Assembly (NCBI GenBank): GCA_025351645.1
Contig: JANXVN010000118.1
Coordinates: 1-47,948, forward strand
Direction of reading: 5' to 3'
DNA from: Ferruginibacter sp.
GTDB lineage: Bacteria > Bacteroidota > Bacteroidia > Chitinophagales > Chitinophagaceae
DNA length: 47,948 nucleotides
Made by a program: the position numbers and the translations under genes. Under the pieces are notes generated by a model. It ran no database searches, had not been told where the DNA came from, and saw only the letters and a program-made list of their open reading frames with translations. Positions 8,674-18,047 of this stretch are shown in pieces (the first letter of the stretch is position 1; each line of letters starts with the position of its first letter).

Positions 8674-10512
8674 TTACAGCTCAAACTCCCACACCGTCCT
8701 GTAACTTCCTTGTGTTTCTATGTAGGTAAGAAAAGCATTATAAAACGCATCGCCACCAATAGTGGCACTATCGCCAATTACAAACAACTGCTCTTTTGCC
8801 CTGGTAATAGCTACATTCATCCTTCTGTAATCTTTTAAAAAACCGATATCGCCCTCGTCGTTACTACGCACAAGGCTTAGTATGATGATCTCTTTTTCCT
8901 GCCCCTGAAAACTATCGATGGTGCTGATGCGCATTTCTTTTGGCAATGCTTCCCTGGCTGCGGCAACCTGCCCTGCATAGGGCGAAATAAAGGCAGTTAA
9001 TAGTGGATCGAGGATTTCTGTTTCCATTAATTTCTGCACAATCCTTAGCTCGCCTTCGTTCTGCAGGCTCATGCCATTGTCGCCCCGCTTTTCGTTATAA
9101 CCACTGCCAGCAGTATCTATAAAGCTAATGTGCGTGCCGGTATTACTAAGGTGGGCGGCGGTCTGCAATAGCCCATCATAAAAATAACCACCGCTAAAAC
9201 CTGCAATGGCCTGCCGCATGCGGTACTGGGTGTTTAATAAAAATATGTTATTTATTGCACTAATGCTTACTTCTAAAATAGAACGGTTAAGCCCAAGGCG
9301 GGCAGCTTCATTACTCAATACTGTTGGCGGTAATTGCAGGTGGTCGCCCGCCAGTACATACTTTTGCGCTAAAGGAAATATGCACCAGGCAAGCGGCTCT
9401 ATGCATTGCCCGGCTTCGTCTATTACCAATGTATTAAATTTGAGGCGATGGATTTTTGCATCGTATAAACCAATGGGCGTGCCCGCTATTACTTCAGCTT
9501 CAGTGTATAATTTATCTTCGTTGTAGGCTTGTATTTTTTTAATTTCTGCCCTAATATTTTCTACTTCTTTAAACAATAAATCGCGTTGCTCCCTTTCTGC
9601 CTTGCCAAAACTGCGCTTATATTTTAAGGCCATCTTGCGAAACTGTTCTACCCTAATTTTTAATTCTTTTATTTCTTTTTGTTGTTTGCCATTGCTAAGC
9701 TTACCTTCTGGGGTATGCATAAAAATGGCTTCGTCAACTTTGGTAGCATTGCCTATACGGAGCAGGTTTACGCCTTTTGTTATAAGGCCTTTGGCAATAT
9801 TATCTACGGCGGTATTGCTTGGTGCGGCTATCAATACTTTTTCTCCAGCTTTTATTAGTTGTATTACGGCTTCAATAAGGGTGGTGGTTTTACCGGTGCC
9901 TGGCGGCCCATGCACAATGGTAATAGTATCGTTTTGTACAATCGCCATTACAGCTTTTTGCTGGCTGTCATTTAAATGTATGTTGCTAAAATTAAGGTCT
10001 ATATTTTTGTTTGGGACAGCAAAATTTTCGGTAGGCGTTTCTTTATGCAATTGTTCAAATAAGCCGAAGAGGTGCTTGTTATCAGGTAATTGTTTTAGCA
10101 CCGTTTTCATAATGGTAGTGGTGCGTTGGTCTGGTGCAAGTTTTATGCCCACGCCATCATCTTCTATCCAATCCGGAAAGTCGGGCGCAAACAGCCTGAA
10201 CTCGCCTGTTTTTCCTTCAAGGCTCATTAGTACGCCTTTAACAGGTTCTTCGCCGCTGGTAAAACATTCAATGGAGGCACCATCTTTAAACTGGTTGTTA
10301 TCAGGCGGAAAAGGCAAGCGGAAGGTAATTTCAGGATAATCAGCGTAACCAAAATTTTTGCGGGTAACAACTATAGGGTGTAGGGCTAAACCTTCTGCCT
10401 TAAGGGCTTTTAGGGTATGTTGCTGGTCCAGGCTATATCTTTTTACCTGCTCTTTTTCTTCTAACTCTATACATTGTAATAATTGCGCTATGTGCGGATC
10501 AATAACTGGCAT
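8674..10512 (-). CDS. Superfamily 1 (Upf1/IGHMBP2-like) DNA/RNA helicase
   Basis: A 612-residue helicase. Motif I is GPPGTGKTTT (202-211), motif Ia PSNTAVDN, motif II DEAGQ, motif III GDHLQLPPT, motif IV QYRM, motif V TIDSFQGQEKEIIILS and motif VI NVAITRAK. A beta-barrel-like insert at about 40-130 (VTRKNFGYADYPEITFRL) is typical of Upf1-like enzymes, and a charged coiled-coil lies at about 275-330. It should be an ATP-driven 5'-3' translocase on single strands. Bacterial members have poorly known roles in repair or RNA turnover. No nuclease or Cas4-like domain is visible. It is transcribed toward the efflux operon and is probably monocistronic; the Hpt gene upstream is 63 bases away. Confidence 0.93.
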   Translation of the reverse strand: MPVIDPHIAQLLQCIELEEKEQVKRYSLDQQHTLKALKAEGLALHPIVVTRKNFGYADYPEITFRLPFPPDNNQFKDGASIECFTSGEEPVKGVLMSLEGKTGEFRLFAPDFPDWIEDDGVGIKLAPDQRTTTIMKTVLKQLPDNKHLFGLFEQLHKETPTENFAVPNKNIDLNFSNIHLNDSQQKAVMAIVQNDTITIVHGPPGTGKTTTLIEAVIQLIKAGEKVLIAAPSNTAVDNIAKGLITKGVNLLRIGNATKVDEAIFMHTPEGKLSNGKQQKEIKELKIRVEQFRKMALKYKRSFGKAEREQRDLLFKEVENIRAEIKKIQAYNEDKLYTEAEVIAGTPIGLYDAKIHRLKFNTLVIDEAGQCIEPLAWCIFPLAQKYVLAGDHLQLPPTVLSNEAARLGLNRSILEVSISAINNIFLLNTQYRMRQAIAGFSGGYFYDGLLQTAAHLSNTGTHISFIDTAGSGYNEKRGDNGMSLQNEGELRIVQKLMETEILDPLLTAFISPYAGQVAAAREALPKEMRISTIDSFQGQEKEIIILSLVRSNDEGDIGFLKDYRRMNVAITRAKEQLFVIGDSATIGGDAFYNAFLTYIETQGSYRTVWEFEL

Positions 10513-10575
10513 TTGGTGAAAATAACCAGGATGCTGTTAATAAAAAAATATAGTGGCCCAAAAATATAGCCAATT

Positions 10576-10953
10576 TTAGGGCAGCTCAATTTGTAAACCA
10601 ATGCCTGCAATTAATGCTTTAAGCTTTTCTTGCGCTATGTACCAGGCAGCAATAATAAAATCGGCCATCCTCGATAGTTCCGGATGAAAGTTATGGTCTC
10701 CAAATGCCCTGTCAATCCGCTTGCTGTAATCTTCCATTTCGGCTATGCCCACAATAGCCGATAGTGATATTAAAGAATGCGCATTACTTCTAATGCTGGC
10801 TGCGTCCTTTTCTTTCCAGGCATTTTTAAAAGCCCTTATTTTATCATCTATATCAGCAATTGTGCCTATTAATAACAATTGTTCAAAGGCTTTGTCCCCT
10901 CCAGTTATTGAATAAAAGTAAGTGAGGTCAATATTTACTAAATTTTCGTCCAT
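10576..10953 (-). CDS. Hpt (histidine phosphotransfer) protein
   Basis: A 125-residue, all-helical single-domain protein. The phosphorylatable His is H59 in NAHSLISLSAIVGI, which fits the Hpt pattern HxLKGxSxxxG except that the usual Lys two residues after Leu is replaced (HSLIS). It should relay phosphate between the receiver of the hybrid kinase encoded 99 bases upstream (11053-14394) and another response regulator; the nearest candidate is the single-domain receiver at 30821-31216. The Ile in place of Lys may weaken phosphate transfer or alter partner choice. The partner pairing is inferred from position. Confidence 0.8.
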   Translation of the reverse strand: MDENLVNIDLTYFYSITGGDKAFEQLLLIGTIADIDDKIRAFKNAWKEKDAASIRSNAHSLISLSAIVGIAEMEDYSKRIDRAFGDHNFHPELSRMADFIIAAWYIAQEKLKALIAGIGLQIELP

Positions 10954-11052
10954 GAGGTTATAATTTCTTTTTTAATTTTTGTACTGCAGTAATTGATTTA
11001 TTTGATGATTATTTAACCATTTTCAATTATCAGTAATTGCTTATTAAACTGG

Positions 11053-14000
11053 CTATTTTTTTACTAGTTCCATAATAGTATTAAAGAGGTCTACTGCTTT
11101 AAAAGGCTTAGCTAAATAACCATTCATACCGGCCTTATAGCAATTTTCCATTTCGCCATACAATGAATAAGCTGTCATGGCAATGATGGGTATCTTTACT
11201 TCTGTGGTTTGTAAATTACGGATGGCTTTTGATGCGTTGATACCATTCATAACCGGCATTTGTATATCCATCAGTATAAGGTCGAAATGCTGCTGCTGCA
11301 CGGCTTCTACTGCTAAGGCGCCATTAATTACATGCTTTACTTTGAATCCTTTTTTTGCCAGCACTTTAGTAGCCAGCATGGCATTGACCATATTATCTTC
11401 AGCCAGTAAAATATGTACAGGGTTGTTGGTGTTGACACATAAAAAATCGGAGCTATCAATATTATTTTCCTCAGTACCATTTGTTGTTTCCCGGTATTTT
11501 TCAAACGGTAGGGTAAAATAAAATGATGTACCTATGCCAGGCCCGCTTTGCATAGATATTGAGCCTCCATAAAGCTCGATAATACTTTTAGTAATGCTTA
11601 AGCCTAGGCCAGTGCCGCCATACAGCCTTTCTGTATTTGTATTAGCCTGTGTAAAACGTTGAAATATAGTTGGCTGCTTATCTGGCGCAATACCAATGCC
11701 TGTATCTTTTATAGAAAAATAAATATAGTCTTTGGAGGTATCTGTACCTGTTGCCAGCCGGCATTCAATATCAATAAAACCTTTGTCGGTAAATTTTATA
11801 GCGTTACCAAATAAATTAATTATTACCTGGCTAAGCCGTAATTGGTCGCCTAAAACTTTTTTTGGCAAGGCATCATCAAAATGTATCCTTACCTCCAGCC
11901 CTTTTGTTTTAGCCCTGTGTTCCAGTATTATAACGGCATCTGTAATAATGCCAGCAACGTTTATGGGCATCATTTCCAATATAACATTGTTCGATTCTAT
12001 TTTTGAAATATCCAGTATATTATTGATGAGGGATAACAAACTTGCAGATGCGGTCCTAACAATATCCACATAACTGGATTGCTCTTTACTTAAATCCGTT
12101 TCTGCAAGTAGGTCTGTAAAGCCAACCACAGCATTGAGGGGTGTCCTAATTTCATGGCTCATGTTACTGATAAATTCGTCTTTTACTTTTAACGACCTTT
12201 CCACCATTTCGTTTGCGGCTAGCAGGTCTGTCTCTACTTTGTGCCTGCTGGTAATATCCATGCCAAAGCAAAGTAGGTACTCTCTGCCGCTTTTTTCTTT
12301 AAAGCGTTTGTTCATAATGCTGAACCATGATAATTGCCCGGTAGACGGGTTTTTCAGGCTTCCTTCAGACAATATTATTTCGCCTTCTTTAATGCTATCG
12401 AGGCGGCTAATGTTTCCTAAAAAAATATCATCATCACCTAAAGCCAGGCTTTTGGCAAAGGGCATTTCCATTTCATTATACGGGTAATAACATGAAAAAG
12501 TTTTGTTGGCCAGTACAATTTGCCGTTGCTCGTTCAACATAAATAAAAGGTTAGGGCTATTATCAATAATCTGGCGGATGAATTGTTGTTGTTTTTCAAT
12601 TTCCATTTGTGCCTTTACAGAGTCGGTAATATCAATGGCGCTTGCAATTACATAAGGTTTGTTACCGTTATTGGCGTACACAGTGTTTTGATAAAGCCAT
12701 ATACGCTTGTTGCCGGATTTTGTAATAATCTTCATCCTTCCATTCACGGTTTCATTTTGGTGTATAGCTTTAATGTAGGCATCAAAATATCCATACAAAC
12801 CGGCTTCAATAATAAGCTTTAAGCTTTGGCCTACCACTTCCTTTTTTGTATAACCGCTAGCTTTTTCCGCCGCAATATTCATATCGAGCATCGTGCCATC
12901 CATATCGTGCACGCATAAAATAGTTTGTGTGTTGTTTAGCACAACAGCCTTTTCTTCTTCGCTTTTCTTTAAGGCCAATGCTACAAGTTTGGTATCTGTA
13001 ATATCCTGTACTGTACCAAAAGTACCCATGTAGTTACCTTCCGCATCCAGCTTAATTGTATTGCTTGAAATCATGTAATGCACCTGCCCTTGAATAATGT
13101 AGCGGTATTCAACTTCCACTCTTGAAGAAGCCGCTCGGCCCGTACTCATTTTTTGCTGTATATTACTAATATCTTCTGCTGGTATATTGGCATGAACTTG
13201 CTCTAAGGTTACTTCGCCTTCCAAAGGCAAATGATATAATTGCTTTAATTCTGCAGATAGGGTGAGCGTATCATTAATGTCCATTTCCCAGGCGCCTAGC
13301 CTTGCAATTTGCATAGCTTGCTGCAATTTATTTTTACTTACTAGCAACTCTCCTTGTAATGTTTTTCTTTCAGTAATATCCTGCTGCATGGCTAAAAATT
13401 GGTAAGGCTTTCCATCGGTGCCTGGCAAGGGTACAATGGTTGTATCTACCCAATAAGTTTGCCCGTTAGCTGTACAGCCTGCTAATTCCCCCGTCCAGGT
13501 ATGGCCGGCTAATAATAAGTCCCATATTGGCTTTTCTATATTATGGCCTGGCGTGCTACCGCTTATAGTCTGATAATCTATACCAATTATATTTTCTTCC
13601 GCCAGTTTACGGATGTCGCAAAACTTTTTATTTACCTGTGTAATTTTTCCTTTTGTGTTAAAGATGACCACAATAGCAGCCTGGTCTAATGCAAACTTAT
13701 AATTCGCCACTTCTTTGTACAATGCCGCAATGGCAATTTCCTTTTCTTTGCGGCTGCTGATATCATTTTGAAGGGCAATAAAATTAGAAACTTTACCACT
13801 ATCATCGAGTATTGGCTTAATACTTAACGATTGCCAGATGGTAGTGCCATTTTTGTGGTAGGTTAATAATTCTTCTACTACATCTTCGCCTTGTGTTAAC
13901 CTATCAATTATATTTCTGGCGACAGTTTTATCTGTTAGGGGGCCACGTAAAAAGTTGGTTAAATCTTTGCCTTTTGCCTCATCTTGCGTATGGCCATGCG

Positions 14001-14394
14001 TATTGGTGAAGCCATTGTTTACCCATACTATTTTGCCACTGGCATCGGTAATTACAATTGATTCGTTTACCTGAGCTATTATTTTGCCCAGTAATTTTAT
14101 CTGGTTATCGGCAGCGGTATTTATAATTTGTTCTTTAGACAGGCTATGCTTTATTTTGCGGTTAAACAGTACCAGCTGCTCTCGCCTAAAACCAATAAAA
14201 CAAAAAAGTGCACTTAGGTATAAGGGAGAAAAAACAATAATTATAAAGTCGGGCGCATATTCAAATATATGGAACCACGGACCATTAAAGCCACTTTCAT
14301 AATTAAGGAAAGCACCAATCATTATAAGGGTAATACCTAGTATAAAACCTGCGGTAGTATATACAATTACACCATGGTAAGTATCTTTTTTCAT
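11053..14394 (-). CDS. Hybrid sensor histidine kinase with five PAS domains and a receiver
   Basis: A 1,113-residue membrane-bound sensor. Two TM segments lie at about 10-30 and 47-69. Five PAS/PAC units follow at about 100-215, 228-342, 352-468, 478-592 and 603-716. The dimerisation domain has the phospho-His H747 in SHEIRTPLNAVVGF. The ATPase domain has the N-box around N864, DTGIGI near 897 and GGTGLGL near 926. The C-terminal receiver has E999/D1000, phospho-Asp D1043 (LMDIQMP) and K1096. All key residues are intact. Many PAS units suggest integration of several cytoplasmic signals (ligand, redox or light); the ligand is unknown. It is likely co-transcribed with the Hpt gene, giving a His-Asp-His relay. 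Confidence 0.93.
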   Translation of the reverse strand: MKKDTYHGVIVYTTAGFILGITLIMIGAFLNYESGFNGPWFHIFEYAPDFIIIVFSPLYLSALFCFIGFRREQLVLFNRKIKHSLSKEQIINTAADNQIKLLGKIIAQVNESIVITDASGKIVWVNNGFTNTHGHTQDEAKGKDLTNFLRGPLTDKTVARNIIDRLTQGEDVVEELLTYHKNGTTIWQSLSIKPILDDSGKVSNFIALQNDISSRKEKEIAIAALYKEVANYKFALDQAAIVVIFNTKGKITQVNKKFCDIRKLAEENIIGIDYQTISGSTPGHNIEKPIWDLLLAGHTWTGELAGCTANGQTYWVDTTIVPLPGTDGKPYQFLAMQQDITERKTLQGELLVSKNKLQQAMQIARLGAWEMDINDTLTLSAELKQLYHLPLEGEVTLEQVHANIPAEDISNIQQKMSTGRAASSRVEVEYRYIIQGQVHYMISSNTIKLDAEGNYMGTFGTVQDITDTKLVALALKKSEEEKAVVLNNTQTILCVHDMDGTMLDMNIAAEKASGYTKKEVVGQSLKLIIEAGLYGYFDAYIKAIHQNETVNGRMKIITKSGNKRIWLYQNTVYANNGNKPYVIASAIDITDSVKAQMEIEKQQQFIRQIIDNSPNLLFMLNEQRQIVLANKTFSCYYPYNEMEMPFAKSLALGDDDIFLGNISRLDSIKEGEIILSEGSLKNPSTGQLSWFSIMNKRFKEKSGREYLLCFGMDITSRHKVETDLLAANEMVERSLKVKDEFISNMSHEIRTPLNAVVGFTDLLAETDLSKEQSSYVDIVRTASASLLSLINNILDISKIESNNVILEMMPINVAGIITDAVIILEHRAKTKGLEVRIHFDDALPKKVLGDQLRLSQVIINLFGNAIKFTDKGFIDIECRLATGTDTSKDYIYFSIKDTGIGIAPDKQPTIFQRFTQANTNTERLYGGTGLGLSITKSIIELYGGSISMQSGPGIGTSFYFTLPFEKYRETTNGTEENNIDSSDFLCVNTNNPVHILLAEDNMVNAMLATKVLAKKGFKVKHVINGALAVEAVQQQHFDLILMDIQMPVMNGINASKAIRNLQTTEVKIPIIAMTAYSLYGEMENCYKAGMNGYLAKPFKAVDLFNTIMELVKK

Positions 14395-14434
14395 AGTAGG
14401 GAGAGGTGGTACGGAATGTTGGATTTGGATTTTT

Positions 14435-14459
14435 AAGCACTTGTATGTTGTGCTTTTTT
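14435..14459 (+). terminator. Stem-loop with T-run between the glycosyltransferase and kinase genes
   Basis: AAGCAC and GTGCTT pair around a nine-base loop, followed on the plus strand by TTTT. It lies just past the stop of the minus-strand glycosyltransferase (14465) and before the kinase start (14394). The T-run suits plus-strand reading better, so function on the minus strand is uncertain. Confidence 0.35.
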
Positions 14460-14464
14460 ATAAA

Positions 14465-15652
14465 TTAGTTTAATGAGGTTTCTTTGCGTTTTGCTTTGTC
14501 CCAGGTAACTTTTTGGTTGCCTGATACATATTTTTTTAAGCCTGCTAACACCGCGTAGTTCATCATGCAAAAGTAATAAGGCACAAACACTGGTTTAAAA
14601 GTAAGTTTTTTATTTTTGAGGATAAAGCCAGTAATTGCTGCTACATAAAATACTATTTGCGCAGCCATGAGGTAGCTGTAAAATTGTTGCCCGGCTACAA
14701 TTAATGGTATGTTTAGTATAAAGATGGCTATTAACAAAAAGGGTGCAACTGTCCACCTTAAAACACGATGGGAGAGATACTGAAAGAAGAGCAAAGGTGT
14801 TTTTTGAAAGCGCAGCTTGCCATATAGCCGGTTGATAGCTTGCCACCCACCTGCACAAATACGCACTTTTCGCTTTAATTCCTCTGCAACATTTATTGAA
14901 GCCGTCTCTACAGCAAAAGCTTGTGGCTCGTATATAATTTTATAGCCAGCCGCAGCCATTTGCATCGATTGCGCAAAATCATCCAGCAGCGTATCTTCTG
15001 GCAAGTCCTGGTATAACGAAACCCTGAATGCCACTAACTCTCCCGCGGCGCCAACAGCACTGTTCAGTTCTGAATCCAGCCTTTTCAGCAGCGATTCGTA
15101 TTTCCAGTAAATACCCTCGCCGGTTCCACTGGCACTATCTGCTTTGCCGCTAATAATTTTTTTCTCGCCCGATATACAGCCCACTTTATTGTTGGCAAAA
15201 TGCTTAACTATGTTTTTTACAGCACCAGTATTTAGCATGGTATTGGCATCAGAAAAAATTACGTACTCCGTTTGCACAAATTTCATCGCCCTATTTTCAG
15301 CAGCGGTTTTGCCAGCCCGGCCTTGCTGATAAAGTACAGTTATTTCTGGCCAGTGGCTTAAAATTATGTGGCTGCCATCGGTAGACCCATCTATTATAAA
15401 AACAATCGTTAATTTATTGGTGGGGTAATCGAGCAACTTGCAATTAGCAATCTTAGCTTCTAAAATATCGGCTTCATTAAAACAAGGTATTACCAATGTT
15501 ACCGCTGGCTCAAAAAATACTGGTTCATTTTCTTTTGCAGGATACACAGCCCGTTTTATTATTACCAGCAGGTATAATAAAATACCATATCCAACAAAAG
15601 CATAAAATACAATGCTTAAGGCAAGCCAGAAAAAAAATGCTATCCAGTGCAT
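14465..15652 (-). CDS. Membrane-anchored family 2 glycosyltransferase
   Basis: A 395-residue processive-type GT2. There is one TM at about 5-30, a GT-A catalytic domain (TLVIPCFNEADIL, then VIFSDAN as the DxD-like metal site, and TLLDDF as the acceptor/base motif), a RKVRICAGGWQ stretch at the place of the QxxRW motif, and about three TMs at the end. Its plan resembles poly-sugar synthases and transferases that work at the inner face of the membrane. It probably belongs to the EPS locus but is transcribed away from it, so it may be separately controlled. The sugar donor cannot be predicted. Confidence 0.88.
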   Translation of the reverse strand: MHWIAFFFWLALSIVFYAFVGYGILLYLLVIIKRAVYPAKENEPVFFEPAVTLVIPCFNEADILEAKIANCKLLDYPTNKLTIVFIIDGSTDGSHIILSHWPEITVLYQQGRAGKTAAENRAMKFVQTEYVIFSDANTMLNTGAVKNIVKHFANNKVGCISGEKKIISGKADSASGTGEGIYWKYESLLKRLDSELNSAVGAAGELVAFRVSLYQDLPEDTLLDDFAQSMQMAAAGYKIIYEPQAFAVETASINVAEELKRKVRICAGGWQAINRLYGKLRFQKTPLLFFQYLSHRVLRWTVAPFLLIAIFILNIPLIVAGQQFYSYLMAAQIVFYVAAITGFILKNKKLTFKPVFVPYYFCMMNYAVLAGLKKYVSGNQKVTWDKAKRKETSLN

Positions 15653-15879
15653 AGATAAATTTTGAATATTAGGGTAATGAAGCAGGATTAATTATCGCAT
15701 TGCTATGTGTTTGTAGCATTGCATCCTGTGAACGTTATTTTGTATAATAAATTGCGTTTATTCAAAAGTACCACAATTTATTTTTGCTTATTTTTTACAT
15801 CCCAACAATTTTATTTTAAAAATGTAGTTCTAGTAGGTAGCATTTATTTTTTTTAATCCACCTACACCCCTTACTGAAA
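15653..15879. promoter_or_regulatory. Divergent promoter region between two glycosyltransferase genes
   Basis: The gap separates divergently transcribed genes, so it should hold two promoters. TATTTTTG at 15779-15786 fits the -7 consensus TAnnTTTG for the plus-strand gene. An inverted GTAGGT/ACCTAC pair spans about 15834-15867. A GCATTGCTA / AGCATTGCA near-direct repeat lies near 15698-15723. None is proven functional. Confidence 0.4.
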
Positions 15880-16743
15880 ATGATTAACTTTTTATTACCC
15901 TCGTGGGTATCAAATATCCTGCACCAACCACTCCTTGCTAATAAATATACTGATGCAGACTTTGCGGCGCTTAAGCAAAAGCTATCAAAATTTACTATAC
16001 CTAACCCATTGGTAAGCATTGTTATACCAGCCTGGAATGAAGAGGAAGGAATATTGCATACGCTATTATCGCTTGCCGATACAGAAACAGCTTATCCAAC
16101 CGAACTAATTGTGGTAGATAACAATTCTACCGACGGCACCGCAAAGCTATTACAGCGGCTAGGCATTTGTACCTTATTCGAATCTCGGCAGGGCATTGGC
16201 CACGCCCGTACATTAGGGCTACAAAAAGCAAAAGGAAAATATATTTTAACCGCCGACAGCGATACGCTTTATCCTTCAGGGTGGGTAACCGCTATGACAA
16301 AAGCGCTGATTGAAGGAACAGCGGAGCAAGTGCATTGCGTGCATGGAAGCTACTCATTTTTACCAGGCGCAAATACCCCACGCTGGCTATATGCCTTTTA
16401 CGAAATGTTGAGCGCTGTTGTTAAAAGGAAGACAGAAAAAACGCAGCCTTATTTAAATGTGCTAGGCTTTAATTGTGGCCTTGTAAGGCAAAATGGCATT
16501 GATGTAAATGGATATGATATTCCGGTGCAGCGCACGTTTCGTGGCAATGCCGGCGAAACAGATGGCCCTGCTATAGAAGATGGCATGATGGCAATGCGGT
16601 TGCAGGAGGCTGGTGGAAAAATAAAAGCTGTAGCAAGTGCCGGTGCAAGGGTTTGGACGAGCGACCGCCGTTTACAAATTGATGGCGGCTTTTATAGGGC
16701 ATTGCTTTTACGCTTAAAAAAACATCTCTATAAACATAAGTAA
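15880..16743 (+). CDS. Family 2 glycosyltransferase
   Basis: A 287-residue soluble GT2 (GT-A fold). It has VSIVIPAWNEEEGI for the nucleotide-sugar pocket, VVDNNSTDGT, GIGHARTLGLQKAKG, and the metal-binding TADSDTLYP. A later acidic AIEDGMMAMRL matches the catalytic-base region. It lacks TM segments, so it probably acts peripherally at the membrane on a lipid-linked sugar. It is the first of three plus-strand EPS genes (with 16872 and 18044) facing the main minus-strand operon. A 128-base gap with a palindrome separates it from the next gene. Confidence 0.88.
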   Translation: MINFLLPSWVSNILHQPLLANKYTDADFAALKQKLSKFTIPNPLVSIVIPAWNEEEGILHTLLSLADTETAYPTELIVVDNNSTDGTAKLLQRLGICTLFESRQGIGHARTLGLQKAKGKYILTADSDTLYPSGWVTAMTKALIEGTAEQVHCVHGSYSFLPGANTPRWLYAFYEMLSAVVKRKTEKTQPYLNVLGFNCGLVRQNGIDVNGYDIPVQRTFRGNAGETDGPAIEDGMMAMRLQEAGGKIKAVASAGARVWTSDRRLQIDGGFYRALLLRLKKHLYKHK

Positions 16744-16815
16744 TTACTGCCAGGCATATTACCGCAGCCTTTATGGAAAGTTATCCATTGTGCCATTTTA
16801 ATAATTACGAATAAG

Positions 16816-16829
16816 TGCCTTATAAGGCA
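16816..16829 (+). promoter_or_regulatory. 14-bp perfect palindrome upstream of a GT4 gene
   Basis: TGCCTTATAAGGCA is a perfect palindrome 42 bases before the ATG at 16872. A related broken form, CCTTAT-N7-ATAAGG, occurs at about 21791-21809 in another EPS intergenic gap, which hints at a shared regulator. It could instead be a small structural hairpin. Confidence 0.3.
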
Positions 16830-16871
16830 TACTGACATACTTTTAGTTTAACCGTACCACATACCAACACT

Positions 16872-18047
16872 ATGATTATTGCAATAGAAGTACAAAGGCT
16901 GTTCAGGCCAAAAAAGCACGGCATGGAAATAGTTGCTCTAGAGATTATCCGCCAGTTGCAAAAAATACGTAACAAGAATACGTACATCGTTTTTGCAAAG
17001 GAAGATACCGATACTAATTGCATTGGTAAAAGCGCAAACTTTTCGGTTGCCAACAGCAATAGTGGTGCATACCCGATATGGGAGCAGAAATATTTACCAT
17101 TAGCCATTGAAAAAAGTAAGCCAGACATTTTACATTGTACTGCCAACACCGCACCACTGTTTTGTAAAACCCCAATGATCATTACCATACATGATATCAT
17201 TTACCTTGAATCTATTAATTTTTCAGGATCCTCCTATCAAAACTTTGGTAATATTTACCGCCGTTTTATTGTACCTATCGTTGCTAAAAAAGCGGCATTT
17301 ATAATAACTGTATCCGCTTACGAAAAAAGAAGGATCGTTAAGCGGCTTAAAGTTTCGGCAAGCAAAGTAAAGGTGGTATACAATGGAGTTAACGAACAGT
17401 TTAAGCCGATAGCAGACCAAAATTTATTAAATAATTTTAGAGATAAGTACGGGCTTCCAAAGCAGTTCCTGCTGCATTTTGGCAATACGGCACCAAAGAA
17501 AAATACAATTGGCGTACTCAGGGCTTTTGACCTGTATGTTAATGCCGTAAAGGAGCCACTATCACTTGTGTTGACGGATTGCACCTTGCCTTACATAACA
17601 GGGCTGCTTAAACAAATTGGTGCCCCTGGTTTAATAATACACATACAGGTGCTTGCTTATGTTCCCTTTGATAATATACCTTGCCTGTATAACCTTGCCA
17701 CTATTTTTTTATATCCTTCGCACCGCGAAAGTTTTGGCATGCCGGTGATAGAAGCAATGGCGTGCGGCTTGCCCGTAATAACATCGGATACATCGGCATT
17801 GCCCGAAATTGCAGGCGGCGCAGCTTGCCTTATAAACCCCGAAATGCCCAACGAAATATGCGCATATATTTTGAAATTATTAGTTAATAAAAATTTTTAT
17901 AACGAAATAAAAGATAAAGGCTTTACCAATGCAGCCCGGTTTAACTGGAAAGATGCGGCCGATAAGACATTGGCAGTATACACGGAACTAGAAGCAATTA
18001 TTAGCCTTCAGCAAAAAAATAAAGCACTTAACATATCACTTACATGA
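16872..18047 (+). CDS. Family 4 (GT-B) glycosyltransferase
   Basis: A 391-residue GT-B enzyme of the mannosyl/rhamnosyltransferase type. The N-terminal Rossmann domain includes ILHCTANTAP and IITIHDIIYLE. A linker has VYNGVNEQFKP. The C-terminal domain has LLHFGNTAPKKN and the donor-binding E-x7-E element in RESFGMPVIEAMACGLPVI. It would add a sugar to a lipid-linked intermediate of the EPS. Its stop overlaps the next gene's start by four bases (ATGA), so the two are translationally coupled. Confidence 0.9.
   Translation: MIIAIEVQRLFRPKKHGMEIVALEIIRQLQKIRNKNTYIVFAKEDTDTNCIGKSANFSVANSNSGAYPIWEQKYLPLAIEKSKPDILHCTANTAPLFCKTPMIITIHDIIYLESINFSGSSYQNFGNIYRRFIVPIVAKKAAFIITVSAYEKRRIVKRLKVSASKVKVVYNGVNEQFKPIADQNLLNNFRDKYGLPKQFLLHFGNTAPKKNTIGVLRAFDLYVNAVKEPLSLVLTDCTLPYITGLLKQIGAPGLIIHIQVLAYVPFDNIPCLYNLATIFLYPSHRESFGMPVIEAMACGLPVITSDTSALPEIAGGAACLINPEMPNEICAYILKLLVNKNFYNEIKDKGFTNAARFNWKDAADKTLAVYTELEAIISLQQKNKALNISLT

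Noticed and set aside
9602-10339. 245-codon open frame on the plus strand
   Set aside because: It lies entirely antisense to the helicase gene, whose motifs are all intact, so it is a shadow of codon bias.
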